Positions 8,847 through 17,580 of a DNA stretch of 64,000 bases are shown here, one piece after another; positions within the stretch are counted from its first letter, which is position 1, and the number at the start of each line of letters is the position of its first letter. Position numbers and translations under genes: made by a program. The notes beneath the pieces were generated by a model. That model saw only the letters and a list, made by a program, of their open reading frames with translations. It did not search any database and was not told where the DNA came from. The stretch is from the NCBI GenBank assembly GCA_964548225.1, contig CAZJQP010000010.1, positions 1-64,000 on the forward strand. The letters are read 5' to 3'. The stretch is from CALMEH01 sp964548225. Its GTDB lineage: Bacteria > Acidobacteriota > Blastocatellia > Pyrinomonadales > Pyrinomonadaceae.

Positions 8847-8880
8847 GGACTGGAACGCAAGCGGGGACGTTTGCATTCCA
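8847..8880. repeat. REP-like hairpin (family with 3-19)
   Basis: An imperfect inverted repeat: GGAACGCAAGCG, then GGGAC, then GTTTGCATTCC. It shares ACTGGA-CGCAAGCG with the hairpin at the left edge of the window. It directly follows the stop of the NarL-type regulator. Confidence 0.45.
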
Positions 8881-8881
8881 T

Positions 8882-9535
8882 TCAATGCAATTCCGATTTA
8901 TGTTTGAGCGCAAAACGAAGCAAGGCGTAACTGCCTTTGAGTTCGAGTTTGCGGCAGATGTTGGCGCGGTGTTTTTCGACCGTTGTCGGGCTGATAAAGA
9001 GTTCGTCGGCGATTTCTTTGGTCGTGCGGTCGTCGGCAATCATTTTCAAAATGCGTTTTTCCGAGCGCGTCAGGTCTTTGATAGTTACTTTTTCTTCGCC
9101 CAAATTTAACGAACGGCGTTGGCGGTTGATGAGAAAATTGGTTAGCGAAGGACTCGCATAATGTTGGCTTTTGGCGACGGTTTTAATGCAGTTGATAATT
9201 TCTTCGAGCGCACTCTGTTTCAAAACAAAACCTTTCGCGCCGAGGTCAATCGCTTCGTTGAACATTATCTCGTCTTGGTGAATTGTCAGAAAAATTATTT
9301 CGGTTTCGAGTTTTTTTGCACCGACGGCGCGGGCAACCGCAAAACCGTCCATTTCGGGCATATCAATATCGAGAACGGCAATCTGCGGAGCAAATTTTAC
9401 GATTGCTTCAAGTGCCGCTTGCCCGTTTTCGGTTTCGGCGACAATCGTTATATCTGTTTCGGTTTCAATCGCCTGCCGCAACCCCTGCCGCACAATCGGA
9501 TGGTCGTCAGCGATGATGATGGTTATTTGGTTCAT
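8882..9535 (-). CDS. NarL/FixJ-type response regulator (receiver + LuxR HTH)
   Basis: 217 residues. The receiver domain spans about 1-120, with Asp10/Asp11, phospho-acceptor Asp56 in VLDIDMPEMDG, Thr in FLTIHQ and Lys in FVLKQ. The LuxR-type helix-turn-helix lies at about 148-205 (LTRSEKRILKMIADDRTTKEIADEL and SPTTVEKHRANICRKL in two blocks). Its start is 6 bp past the stop of the propeller histidine kinase, so the two are co-transcribed and almost certainly a cognate pair. Confidence 0.93.
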   Translation of the reverse strand: MNQITIIIADDHPIVRQGLRQAIETETDITIVAETENGQAALEAIVKFAPQIAVLDIDMPEMDGFAVARAVGAKKLETEIIFLTIHQDEIMFNEAIDLGAKGFVLKQSALEEIINCIKTVAKSQHYASPSLTNFLINRQRRSLNLGEEKVTIKDLTRSEKRILKMIADDRTTKEIADELFISPTTVEKHRANICRKLELKGSYALLRFALKHKSELH

Positions 9536-9541
9536 TTCTTT

Positions 9542-12500
9542 TTATTTATTCACAGGCAAACTTATCCTGATTTCCGTCCCGTTTCCCACGCTCGAATTTA
9601 TCGAGATTGTGCCACCGATTATTGCCGTGCGTTCCTTTAATCCGACAATTCCAAGCCCTGTGCCGCTCGGTTTGACGTTGCTCACATCAAAGCCGCGCCC
9701 GTCGTCTTTGATTGAAATTAAAACTCTGTCGGCAAACTTTTTAATCTTAATTTCGGCTTCTGCCGCATTGGAATGTTTGATGATGTTGTTGAGTGATTCC
9801 TGCACGATTCGATAGACGTTGATCTCTGCGTCTTTCGGAAACACGCCGTCAATCGCATCAATCTCATAATTAAATTCCAAAACCCCCGTAATCTTCACGA
9901 ACATCGTTTTCAAAGCCTTCGTCAAACCCAGACGCTCCAGATAGCGCGGATGAAGTTTGGCGGTGATTTCCTGCACTTCGTCTAATGCTTCAAGCGCGTC
10001 TTTCGAGATTTCGTCAAATTCCCGAAAGACGCTTTCCGGCTCGTTTTTTTTATTTTTGCCCATCGCCGCGCGGTTTGAAATTATTGCCAAACTCTGCCCC
10101 AAACCGTCGTGCAATTCCGCCGCGATTCGTTTGCGCTCGGCTTCCTGTGATTCAATCAAACGCTTTGAAAAATCGCTTTTCGCTTCGGCAATTTTTCTCA
10201 ACTGCGAAACGCGATTGTGATAAATCAGCCAAACAACCAGCGCAACTGCCAAAATCGCCAACGTCAAAAACCACCAAGTTTGATAAAAAACCGGATGCAC
10301 GACGATTTTCACACTCGCGCCTTCCGTATTCCAAACGCCGTTGGCATTTGCCGCAATCACGCGAAAAGTATATTCGCCATCGGGTAAGTAAGAATAACTT
10401 GCCTCGCGCCGCGTTCCGGCTTCAACCCAATTTTCCTCGAAACCTTCGAGCCGATAACGAAACCTAATCTGATTGGACTTTATCAAACTCAAACCCGTGT
10501 AATGAATTTCGAGTGATGTTTGATTCGGCTGTAATTCGATTTCGGATTGAAGTTTTTCAACGGATTTTCGGTCAATCGAAATGTCTTCGATAATTGTCGG
10601 CGGCGGATTGGCGTTGACGGTCTCAGCGTTCGGGTCAACAATTGCCACACCGCCCATTGTCGGAAACCAAAATTTGCCGTCCTTGGTTTTAATCGCCGAA
10701 GGAAGCCTCCCGCCGTTGCATTCGGCGTAGAGCATTCCGTCAGATTCATCGTAAGAAACGCTGTTGATTTTCGGTATTTTGTTATCGGCAAAATCATTTA
10801 ACTCCTGCTTGTTCACGCGATGAATCCCGCGATTTGACGACATCCAAAAATTGCCGCGCTCATCTTCCAAAATCGCAAAAACGCCGTTATTGAAAAGTCC
10901 GTGTTCAACGCGATAATTAAAAAACTTGCCGTCTTTATATCTCACAAGCCCGTCGCCGTAAGTCCCGAACCACAACACGCCGTCTGCGTCTTCGTAAATA
11001 TAACGAACAAAACCTTTCGGAGAATTTTCGATGTGATTGAATGTCAGAGCAGCTTGCGTTAGTGGGCTGTTGAGCGTTAATTGAGAAATTTCTTTTCCAT
11101 CACCCGACCAGCCGGCTAATGCAGACTGTTCTGACAACATTGCCAAGCCATCGAAAGTTCCGATCCAAATATTTCCTTTTTTATCTTCGTGAACGGTGAT
11201 GACTTCGTTATGCGGTAAACCGTTTTCGACGGTGTAGCGGGCAATTTGCTTTTCGTCTTTGAATTTGAACAAACCGCTTTCGGTTGCCATCCAAAGATTT
11301 CCGTTGCGGTCGGCGGTAAAATCGGTTGCGCCGACCGGATTTATAACTTTCAGCGAATCGTTTTCCACGCGCCCCGAACCGTTGAAAGAACCGATCCAAA
11401 GCCGTTTTTGTTCATCTTCCCACAAACCGCGAATTAAAAATGCCTTGTTTGGATTGGAAAATTTCAATCCTAAATCCGTAATTTTTCCGTCCCGGTAACG
11501 ATTTACGCCTTTTATTGAGCCGATAAAAATATCACCGCCGTCCATCTGCAAAAGCGGATAAATTTCATTGCTCAAAAGTCCGTCTTTTTCGGATAAAATA
11601 GTGATAAACTGCCGCCGGAAACGCTTTAAGCCTTGATAAGTTCCCAACCAAAAATTTCCTTCACGGTCAATCATTACGTCGGTGATTGTGTTAAATTCCG
11701 CAAATTGCCAACGACGAAAAATACCGTCCTTAAACTGCACGAAAGTCAGCGAAGCGTCTTTCTTAACAGTTGTTGCAAAAACAAACCAAAGGTTTCCGTC
11801 TTGTTCTTCGACAGCCGGAAAAATTTCCTTCAACTCCGGTATTTCCTTGTCGGTAAAAACCGTTATCGCACCGTCTTGAAGCCGATAAAGTTTATAAGTT
11901 AGCGGAGAATTTAACGTGAGCCACAACGCGCCGCGGCTGTCTTCAAAAGTTAATCCGTAATTCGTATCTAAAAGCGAAACGGAATCAATTTGCAAAGGAT
12001 AGCGCGTAACGATTCCGTCTTTGTGGCATGAAACTTCAGTTGTTGTTAAAATCCATTTCGCACCGGACTTTCCGAAATAAACCGTCTGTTCGCCGCGCTT
12101 TTTTTGGTCGGGTGCGAGTGTAAATTTGCCGTCTTCGAGATAATAATAATTTTCGCTCGTTTCAATCCGTGCCTTGCCTTCCGCGTCCGCCGCAATCGCA
12201 ATAATTTTTTCGCGCAAACCTTCGGGCGTTGAATAAGACGTAAATTCGCCTTCACGATAAATCGTTAACACACCGTTTTCCGTCGCCGCCCAAACTGCGC
12301 CGTCTTTATCGGCAAAAATTTTGGAAAACCGATTATTGACAATACCTTTCGAATTGCTTCTATCAAAAATCACAAACCGCACGCCGTCAAACCGCGCCAG
12401 TCCGTCAAACGTCGCCAGCCACAAATAACCGTCCGGCGTTTGCGCCAAATCGTTGACGGTGTTCTGCGGCAAACCTTCAGCGGTCGTCCAAACGTCAAAA

Positions 12501-12571
12501 CCGTATTCTTGCGCCAATAAATTTATAATTGACAGCAATAAAACGAGTAATAGACAGGGAACTCGAAGCAT
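9542..12571 (-). CDS. Two-component sensor histidine kinase with Reg_prop propeller and Y_Y_Y domain
   Basis: A 1009-residue membrane sensor. A signal peptide (about 1-20) is followed by some 640 residues of Reg_prop repeats of the type DGYLWLATFDGLARFDG, GNIWIGTFDGLA and GVLWFGTYGDGLVRY, predicted to form two periplasmic seven-bladed propellers. A Y_Y_Y domain (FRYRLEGFEENW, DGEYTFRVIAANANG) lies at about 690-755 and one transmembrane helix at about 765-785. The cytoplasmic part is HisKA_3 with phospho-acceptor His821 in AAELHDGLGQS, then a HATPase_c domain with QESLNNIIKHS, DDGRGFD and GTGLGIVGLKER. Architecture resembles hybrid-less relatives of BT-type glycan sensors. The ligand is unknown. 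It is followed 6 bp later by its NarL-type regulator. Confidence 0.93.
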   Translation of the reverse strand: MLRVPCLLLVLLLSIINLLAQEYGFDVWTTAEGLPQNTVNDLAQTPDGYLWLATFDGLARFDGVRFVIFDRSNSKGIVNNRFSKIFADKDGAVWAATENGVLTIYREGEFTSYSTPEGLREKIIAIAADAEGKARIETSENYYYLEDGKFTLAPDQKKRGEQTVYFGKSGAKWILTTTEVSCHKDGIVTRYPLQIDSVSLLDTNYGLTFEDSRGALWLTLNSPLTYKLYRLQDGAITVFTDKEIPELKEIFPAVEEQDGNLWFVFATTVKKDASLTFVQFKDGIFRRWQFAEFNTITDVMIDREGNFWLGTYQGLKRFRRQFITILSEKDGLLSNEIYPLLQMDGGDIFIGSIKGVNRYRDGKITDLGLKFSNPNKAFLIRGLWEDEQKRLWIGSFNGSGRVENDSLKVINPVGATDFTADRNGNLWMATESGLFKFKDEKQIARYTVENGLPHNEVITVHEDKKGNIWIGTFDGLAMLSEQSALAGWSGDGKEISQLTLNSPLTQAALTFNHIENSPKGFVRYIYEDADGVLWFGTYGDGLVRYKDGKFFNYRVEHGLFNNGVFAILEDERGNFWMSSNRGIHRVNKQELNDFADNKIPKINSVSYDESDGMLYAECNGGRLPSAIKTKDGKFWFPTMGGVAIVDPNAETVNANPPPTIIEDISIDRKSVEKLQSEIELQPNQTSLEIHYTGLSLIKSNQIRFRYRLEGFEENWVEAGTRREASYSYLPDGEYTFRVIAANANGVWNTEGASVKIVVHPVFYQTWWFLTLAILAVALVVWLIYHNRVSQLRKIAEAKSDFSKRLIESQEAERKRIAAELHDGLGQSLAIISNRAAMGKNKKNEPESVFREFDEISKDALEALDEVQEITAKLHPRYLERLGLTKALKTMFVKITGVLEFNYEIDAIDGVFPKDAEINVYRIVQESLNNIIKHSNAAEAEIKIKKFADRVLISIKDDGRGFDVSNVKPSGTGLGIVGLKERTAIIGGTISINSSVGNGTEIRISLPVNK

Positions 12572-12580
12572 AGTTTATAC

Positions 12581-12642
12581 TCAGAGTTACGCTTTAAAGC
12601 GTGTGGGCATAAATCGCTACACGCCTTGAAGCGTAACTCTGA
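12581..12642. repeat. 24-bp-stem hairpin (AGAGTTACGC family, copy 1)
   Basis: Arms TCAGAGTTACGCTTTAAAGC... and the complement pair over 24 bp with two mismatches and a 14-nt loop. It lies in the divergent spacer between the sensor kinase and the M28 peptidase. Related hairpins occur at 28514 and 58764, pointing to a dispersed family. Confidence 0.65.
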
Positions 12643-12712
12643 ATCTTTGAATTAACGTGCGTATTATCGCATAGAATTTTGGAAGTCGGAAATTTTCGGC
12701 TAAGATATTTTT

Positions 12713-14134
12713 ATGAAAATTTATTTCCCGCTTTTGCTTTTTATCTTGACCGCAATCTCCGCTTTTGCCCAAACTTCTTTGCCGACACCGCAACTTTACA
12801 GCGAACAAACATTGAAGGAACTCAAGCAGATACAGCAAGCGGCTTTAAGCAGTGATTATGCTTATCGGCAAACCGCTTATCTTTGCAACAATATCGGAGC
12901 GCGTTTGACCGGTTCGAAACAGGCGGAACGCGCCGTGCAGTATGTCGCGGACGAAATGCGAAAACTCGGTTTGGACGTGCAGTTACAAAAACTCGATGTT
13001 CCGCATTGGGTTCGTGGGGAGGAGCGCGGAGAATTGATTGAATTTGCAGGAATGGCGGACGGCGGCTTTCAAAAAATTGTGCTTACTGCGCTTGGCGGAA
13101 GCGTTGCTACCGATGAAAAAGGATTGTTAGCCGAAATTGTAGTGGTTGAAAGTTTCGATGAGTTGAATAAATTAGGGCGCGAAAAAATTGAAGGGAAAAT
13201 TGTTCTTTTCAATGTTAAATTCGATAAAACTCTGGCTGATTTAAATCAGGCGGGCGCGGCTTACGGGCAAGTTGCACAATATCGCGGCGGCGGTGCGATT
13301 GCGGCGGGAAGATTGGGCGCAGTCGGTGTTTTGGTGCGTTCAGCCGGTGGTTCGCAAAATCGCATCGCACATACCGGCGCGATGCGTTATGACGATAAAG
13401 TTCAAAAAATTCCGGCGGCGGCGGTTGCTTTTGAAGATGCGGAATTGATTGCTTATCTGGCGAAAGCGGGAAAAGTTAAAATGAAACTCGTTTTAACACC
13501 GAAAACTTTGCCGAATACGACAAGTTATAATGTTATCGCCGATTTGAAGGGAAGCGAAAAGCCGGACGAAATTGTCGTTGTCGGCGGACATCTCGATTCG
13601 TGGGATTTAGGCACGGGTGCATTGGACGATGCGGTCGGCGTAGCGGCGGCAATGCAAGTTCCGTATTTAATTAAACAATTAAAACTAAAGCCGAAACGGA
13701 CGATTCGCGTCGTGGCTTTTATGAATGAAGAAAACGGTTTTGTCGGCGCAACAACTTACGCCAATGAAGCTAATATAGAAAAGCATTTTGCCGCAATCGA
13801 AGCCGATTTGGGCGCAAGCCATCCACTCGGATTCATTTTCGCCGGAAAACGTGAAGCCGTGCCGTTTCTGCAACCGCTCGCCGACATTTTGCGAAGCCAA
13901 AGTTCGGGGCAAATTGACGTTCAAGCAAGCGCGAGTTCCGACATCAGCACTTTGACCGCAAAAGGTGTTCCGTCTTTCGGACCTTGGTTTGATACCCGAA
14001 CATATTTTAATTATCACCATACCGAAGCCGATACTTTCGACAAAGTTAATCCTAAAGAATTACAAGAAAACGGTTCTCTGATGGCAGTTTTGGGTTATGG
14101 TTTGGCAAATTTGGAACAGCCTTTGCCGCGTTAA
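12713..14134 (+). CDS. Exported M28-family metallopeptidase
   Basis: 473 residues with an N-terminal signal peptide (cleavage probably after AFAQ, residue 20). A protease-associated (PA) domain appears inserted at about 125-245. The catalytic domain follows, with di-zinc ligands matching the M28 pattern: His293 and Asp305 in GGHLDSWDLGTGALDDAVG, the Glu339/Glu340 pair in MNEENG, Asp365 in EADLGASHP and His436 in YHHTEADTF. Members are aminopeptidases or carboxypeptidases that trim peptides outside the cytoplasm. It is transcribed divergently from the sensor kinase. Confidence 0.93.
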   Translation: MKIYFPLLLFILTAISAFAQTSLPTPQLYSEQTLKELKQIQQAALSSDYAYRQTAYLCNNIGARLTGSKQAERAVQYVADEMRKLGLDVQLQKLDVPHWVRGEERGELIEFAGMADGGFQKIVLTALGGSVATDEKGLLAEIVVVESFDELNKLGREKIEGKIVLFNVKFDKTLADLNQAGAAYGQVAQYRGGGAIAAGRLGAVGVLVRSAGGSQNRIAHTGAMRYDDKVQKIPAAAVAFEDAELIAYLAKAGKVKMKLVLTPKTLPNTTSYNVIADLKGSEKPDEIVVVGGHLDSWDLGTGALDDAVGVAAAMQVPYLIKQLKLKPKRTIRVVAFMNEENGFVGATTYANEANIEKHFAAIEADLGASHPLGFIFAGKREAVPFLQPLADILRSQSSGQIDVQASASSDISTLTAKGVPSFGPWFDTRTYFNYHHTEADTFDKVNPKELQENGSLMAVLGYGLANLEQPLPR

Positions 14135-14260
14135 GTTTTGGGTTTTTGATTTTTGAATGACAGAGCAACAACTCAAAGCCCAAAAACTGAAGATTTAATC
14201 AAGTATTATCAATCAAAACCTGCCATTATCGTCCGGCAGACTCATTATTTTCTTCTGCAG

Positions 14261-14441
14261 AATGACTTTGCACGTCTGCAGAGTCATTCTGCAAGCGTGC
14301 AAAGTCATTCTGCAAGCGTGCAAAGTCATTTTGCAGACGCGCAAAGTCAGTTTGCAGACGTGCAAAGTCAGTTTGCGGACGTGCAGAGTCATTCTGCAGA
14401 CGTGCAGAGTCATTGTGCAGACGTGCAGAGTCATTCTGCGG
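14261..14441. repeat. 21-bp tandem repeat array 2 (about eight units, first inverted)
   Basis: Direct units begin AGTCATTCTGCA or a close variant at 14282, 14303, 14324, 14345, 14366, 14387, 14408 and 14429 (the last one partial), exactly 21 bp apart. Each unit carries TCTGCA-GACG-TGCAGA or a near version, a 6-bp stem with a 4-nt loop. The unit at 14261-14281 is the reverse complement of the others. The sequence is unrelated to arrays 1 and 3 but the period is the same. Confidence 0.85.
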
Positions 14442-14560
14442 AGACTGTAGATTTATTTTCTCACCTTACGAGGGCTGAAAGGCTAAACTGCATAAGGTTA
14501 GTTATTATTTATAGTCCTAATTTGTTAAAACTCAATCTGTTTAGGAAACAAAGCACGGCA

Positions 14561-14657
14561 TTATCAATTATCAAATACCAATTATCCATTAAATTGTCGC
14601 GGGTTACGCTTAAAACCCTCAAAATATAATGGATAATTGATAATGGATAATTGATAA
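14561..14657. repeat. Nested AT-rich hairpin
   Basis: Outer arms TTATCAATTATC (14561-14572) and GATAATTGATAA (14646-14657) enclose CAATTATCCATTA (14579-14591) and TAATGGATAATTG (14627-14639). The loop contains GGGTT...AACCC. The same ATTATCAATTAT word recurs in the hairpin at 59824-59879. Confidence 0.55.
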
Positions 14658-14897
14658 ACCGCTTGAAATCATCAGGCTTTTTAGAGTGTTAAAGCAGATT
14701 CTAAGATTTATAACCACCAAAAGACACCCGCATATCACAAATTTATCGCCGCAACCCGAACTATAGTTACAATACATTCAATCAAAATCTGCTCTAAGAC
14801 ACTGCGGTCTTTGTCTTTTGGTTGATTAGAGAAATCGAAAATGTTAAGTTTGAAATAACCAAAGTCCAAAGCTCAAAAGCCAAAGACCACAAAAGAA

Positions 14898-15065
14898 ATG
14901 AATAGACCACCGCCGTATTTTCCGCAAAATCAGCTTTCGCCGCCGGACGAAAAGCGTTATCGTAAATTTAAAATTATTGTCGGATTAGCGATTTTTGTCG
15001 CACTTTTATTGCTCGCAGGTGCGGGTTTTGGTATTTATTATTTGGTTGTTTGGCTGATGTCTTGA
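14898..15065 (+). CDS. Small membrane protein (55 residues)
   Basis: A short ATG-to-TGA frame encoding MNRPPPYFPQNQLSPPDEKR, then YRKF and a single hydrophobic helix of about 28 residues (KIIVGLAIFVALLLLAGAGF... ending in LVVWLMS). A Pro-rich cytoplasmic head, a basic patch and one transmembrane segment form a sensible small membrane protein, and a strong bidirectional terminator follows directly. No family is recognised and no function is proposed. Confidence 0.55.
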   Translation: MNRPPPYFPQNQLSPPDEKRYRKFKIIVGLAIFVALLLLAGAGFGIYYLVVWLMS

Positions 15066-15078
15066 AAATTAATCTGAA

Positions 15079-15120
15079 AAAAATGAGGTGCATTTCCGCT
15101 TGGAAATACACCTCATTTTT
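15079..15120. terminator. Bidirectional rho-independent terminator
   Basis: AAAAATGAGGTG-ATTTCC pairs with GGAAAT-CACCTCATTTTT around a 4-nt loop, with A and T runs on opposite sides. It serves the convergent small membrane protein (plus) and the DUF4177-like gene (minus). Confidence 0.8.
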
Positions 15121-15137
15121 ACAAAAAAAATCAAAAT

Positions 15138-15704
15138 TCAGTTTGTGGCAATTTCTTTTTCCAAAACCACAACATTTTCACCTAAAACTATCATCGTTAC
15201 CGGATAAAATCCATCTTTTTCACCTAATTCAATTTCTTTGTGAACTTTAGTTTCTTTGCGTCCTTGCACTAATTTATATTCGTAAGTTTTATTGGATTTC
15301 GGGGCGCGTTCCATCAACATTACTAACTCGGCTGTGATAAATCCTTGTTTGAAAATAATCGTGCGAGGCAGAAGTTTAAAGCCTTGTTTGGCGATGTCGT
15401 TCATCTCTTTTTCCATTGTTTTCAAACGCGATGTCGCCAAAACTTTGTAAGTAAAAGGTGCGCCGCCTTCAAGTTGGACGCGCTTGAGCAAAATTGACAT
15501 ATCATATTGCTGTGTCGGTGCGCCGTATAAAACTCGAAAACCTTTGGCGGCAACTTCATCGAGTTCTTTTTCCATCGTCGAGATTTTTTTCGTCGAAAGA
15601 ACCAAATAAGATTGGTCATCGTCTATTTGCACCCTGTCTTGCCCGAATGTGAAAATCGAGCCGCAAAGAATTAAAATTAATGTAAATAAATATTTGTTTT
15701 TCAT
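15138..15704 (-). CDS. Exported protein with three DUF4177-like repeats
   Basis: 188 residues from the ATG that starts a signal peptide (MKNKYLFTLILILCGSIFTFG); an upstream ATG adds nine residues. The mature part contains three similar units of about 50 residues: STMEKELDEVAAKGFRVLYG ending in ILLKR, KTMEKEMNDIAKQGFKLLPR ending in LMER, and a more divergent one with KEIELGEKDGFYPV ending in VLEKE. The strand-helix-strand pattern with an acidic helix and a G-F/W turn resembles DUF4177. This is a family-level inference and no function is known. The C-terminal protease gene upstream on the same strand ends after a hairpin. Confidence 0.6.
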   Translation of the reverse strand: MKNKYLFTLILILCGSIFTFGQDRVQIDDDQSYLVLSTKKISTMEKELDEVAAKGFRVLYGAPTQQYDMSILLKRVQLEGGAPFTYKVLATSRLKTMEKEMNDIAKQGFKLLPRTIIFKQGFITAELVMLMERAPKSNKTYEYKLVQGRKETKVHKEIELGEKDGFYPVTMIVLGENVVVLEKEIATN

Positions 15705-15716
15705 AAATTTAAAATA

Positions 15717-15752
15717 AAAAGGGAGTTTCAAATGCCGGATGAAACTCCTTTT
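15717..15752 (-). terminator. Rho-independent terminator after the S41 protease
   Basis: On the minus strand AAAAGGAGTTTCA pairs with TGAAACTCCCTTTTT around a 9-nt loop and ends in a T-run, directly after the protease stop codon. Confidence 0.75.
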
Positions 15753-15757
15753 GTTGA

Positions 15758-17464
15758 CTATTTATTCAAACCCGCGTTAGTTTTCTTCGCGGCTTCCTGT
15801 GCGAGTTGTTTGGCTTGCGGCATCAATTCAATAGCGCGGTTTAACTGCGGATCGAATTCATTAAAAACTTGTTGAGAAGTTTGAACTCCGTAAGCCGCCA
15901 TCACAAATTCAGTTCGTAAAGTTCTTTCAATAAACTCACGCTCTTTATCAGCTTGCGCGGGTTGGATTTTATATTTTTCCGCCGCGAATTTTTTGAATGC
16001 CTGCCAAAGCGGTTCGGTTATCTGAAAATCCGTTTTCTTGATGTTGTAATCAAAAGTAATCGGACGATTAGTTTGAAAAGCGTCAAATCCGGCAATGCGT
16101 CCTGCTTCAACATCAAGCGCAAATGCGAAAATCGGGTCGAGCAATTTAGATTGAATTCGTCCGCGTTCGGCAGTAATCGTTGATTGTTTAATGGTTTCAT
16201 CAGGCATAATTCCGCCGCCGCCATAAACTGTTCTGCCCGTGTCGGTTTTGCTTTCTTGTCCGTTCGGTTTGCGCGTCGTGTTTTCATCGCGCAAACTTCC
16301 GCCGTTGGTGTAATAATCGTAAAGACTGCCACTGGTGTAATCGCGCTGAATCAATCTGCCCGAAGGCGTTTCGTATTTGGCAATCGTCAAAAGCAGCATT
16401 GAACCGTATTCGAGCGGAAAGGGAAGCTGAACCAAACCTTTGCCGAATGTGTTTTCACCGACAATCAAAGCGCGGTCGTGGTCTTGCAATGCGCCCGCCA
16501 AAATCTCCGAAGCCGAAGCCGAACCGCGATTGACCAACATCACAATCGGGGTTTGGTCGGGAGTTGCATTGCTTGATTTATAAACTTGGTTTGCGCCTTC
16601 ATATCTGCCTTTTTGCGTTAAAACAACTTGGTCGCGGGCAAGAAAAATATTGGCAATCGCATTTGCTTCACGCACCAATCCGCCGCCGTTGCCGCGCAAA
16701 TCAACCACGAGTTGTGTCATTCCGGCGGCTTTTAATTGCTTCATTGCTTCGCGGAATTCGTTTGCCGTAGTTTGGTAAAATCCGGTTGTCATCGCAATAT
16801 AACCGACTCCGGGACGAATCATATAAACTTCGGGAATCGAAGGTTGCGGAATCGCATCGCGGATAATTTCGACGGTTTGTTTTTTGCCGTTGCCTTTTTC
16901 AACCGTAACTTTCGCCAAAGTTCCGCGTGGTCCGCGCAAGTTACTGCTGACATCGCGTTGCGGAATGCCGAGCATAGATTTACCGTTGACTTCAAGAATT
17001 TTGTCGCCGTATTCCAAACCTGCACGATTTGCCGGCGCGTCTTGAAAAGTCGCTTTGATGTATGTGGCAATGGTTTTGCCGTCTTTATCGCGCAATTCGC
17101 CGATGGTTGCGCCGATGCCGAAGTATTGCGCCGATTGTTCGGTGCGAAATTCTTCAAACTCTTTCGCATCAAAATAATTCGAATGCGGATCGAGCGTGTG
17201 CAGCATCGTTTCTATCGAAGATTTGAAAAGCTCGTTGTAATCGAGTGTTTTGGCATCTACATAATTATCCTCAATAATCGTTAAAGCCTCAGCCATATCT
17301 TGCTCGATTTTTTCAGCTGTTACTGAATTTGAACCGTTGGTTTTGGAATTAACCTGATTTTTTGTCGGTGTCTTTCCACTATCACCGGCAGTTTGCGGAA
17401 TAGCAGTAGAAAATAATGCGAAAATTAAAAGAATACTGAACAATGAAAGCGAACTTTTTTTCAC
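15758..17464 (-). CDS. ctpA: C-terminal processing peptidase (S41 family, CtpA/Prc-like)
   Basis: 568 residues with a signal peptide (about 1-24) and therefore periplasmic. A PDZ domain spans about 112-205 (YFGIGATIG, GLEYGDKILEVNGKSM, LRGPRGT). The S41 core includes VVDLRGNGGG, catalytic Ser317 in NRGSASASE and Lys342 in TFGKGLVQ; the 25-residue spacing matches the Ser/Lys dyad of Prc. The 120-residue C-terminal extension is typical of the longer acidobacterial/bacteroidete relatives. It cleaves or degrades envelope proteins at their C-termini. It is divergent from the peptide-transport ATPase gene. Confidence 0.93.
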   Translation of the reverse strand: MKKSSLSLFSILLIFALFSTAIPQTAGDSGKTPTKNQVNSKTNGSNSVTAEKIEQDMAEALTIIEDNYVDAKTLDYNELFKSSIETMLHTLDPHSNYFDAKEFEEFRTEQSAQYFGIGATIGELRDKDGKTIATYIKATFQDAPANRAGLEYGDKILEVNGKSMLGIPQRDVSSNLRGPRGTLAKVTVEKGNGKKQTVEIIRDAIPQPSIPEVYMIRPGVGYIAMTTGFYQTTANEFREAMKQLKAAGMTQLVVDLRGNGGGLVREANAIANIFLARDQVVLTQKGRYEGANQVYKSSNATPDQTPIVMLVNRGSASASEILAGALQDHDRALIVGENTFGKGLVQLPFPLEYGSMLLLTIAKYETPSGRLIQRDYTSGSLYDYYTNGGSLRDENTTRKPNGQESKTDTGRTVYGGGGIMPDETIKQSTITAERGRIQSKLLDPIFAFALDVEAGRIAGFDAFQTNRPITFDYNIKKTDFQITEPLWQAFKKFAAEKYKIQPAQADKEREFIERTLRTEFVMAAYGVQTSQQVFNEFDPQLNRAIELMPQAKQLAQEAAKKTNAGLNK

Positions 17465-17580
17465 TACAAAAATCTCCTAGAATAATGAATGCGGAAAATA
17501 GATATTTTCTCAAAAAATGATAACATCTGTTTGAAGAAAAAGCGATAAAATAGGTTGCACGCATCATAGAAAATAAATTT

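Larger units (their letters stand above)
8558..8881. other. Non-coding spacer holding a 21-bp array and a REP-like hairpin
   Basis: This 324-bp spacer has no convincing gene. Open frames exist on both strands across the repeat array, but they lack good starts: the minus-strand frame begins with TTG overlapping the preceding stop. The array and the hairpin near 8850 are listed separately. Confidence 0.6.
14135..14897. other. Long spacer with 21-bp array 2 and nested AT-rich hairpins
   Basis: 763 bp without a credible gene. A TTG-started frame of 158 codons crosses the repeat array, but its content is only the repeat and low-complexity sequence. The spacer holds the 21-bp array, a nested hairpin at 14561-14657, and a run of CAAAG-type words at about 14860-14893 before the next small gene. 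Confidence 0.55.

Noticed and set aside
8505..8885. Minus-strand ORF across 21-bp array 1
   Set aside because: It begins with TTG overlapping a stop, runs into a receiver gene's start on the same strand, and its sequence is only the repeat.
14153..14629. 158-codon plus-strand ORF across 21-bp array 2
   Set aside because: It starts with TTG, has no signal or family match, and stays open because the repeat unit is a multiple of three.
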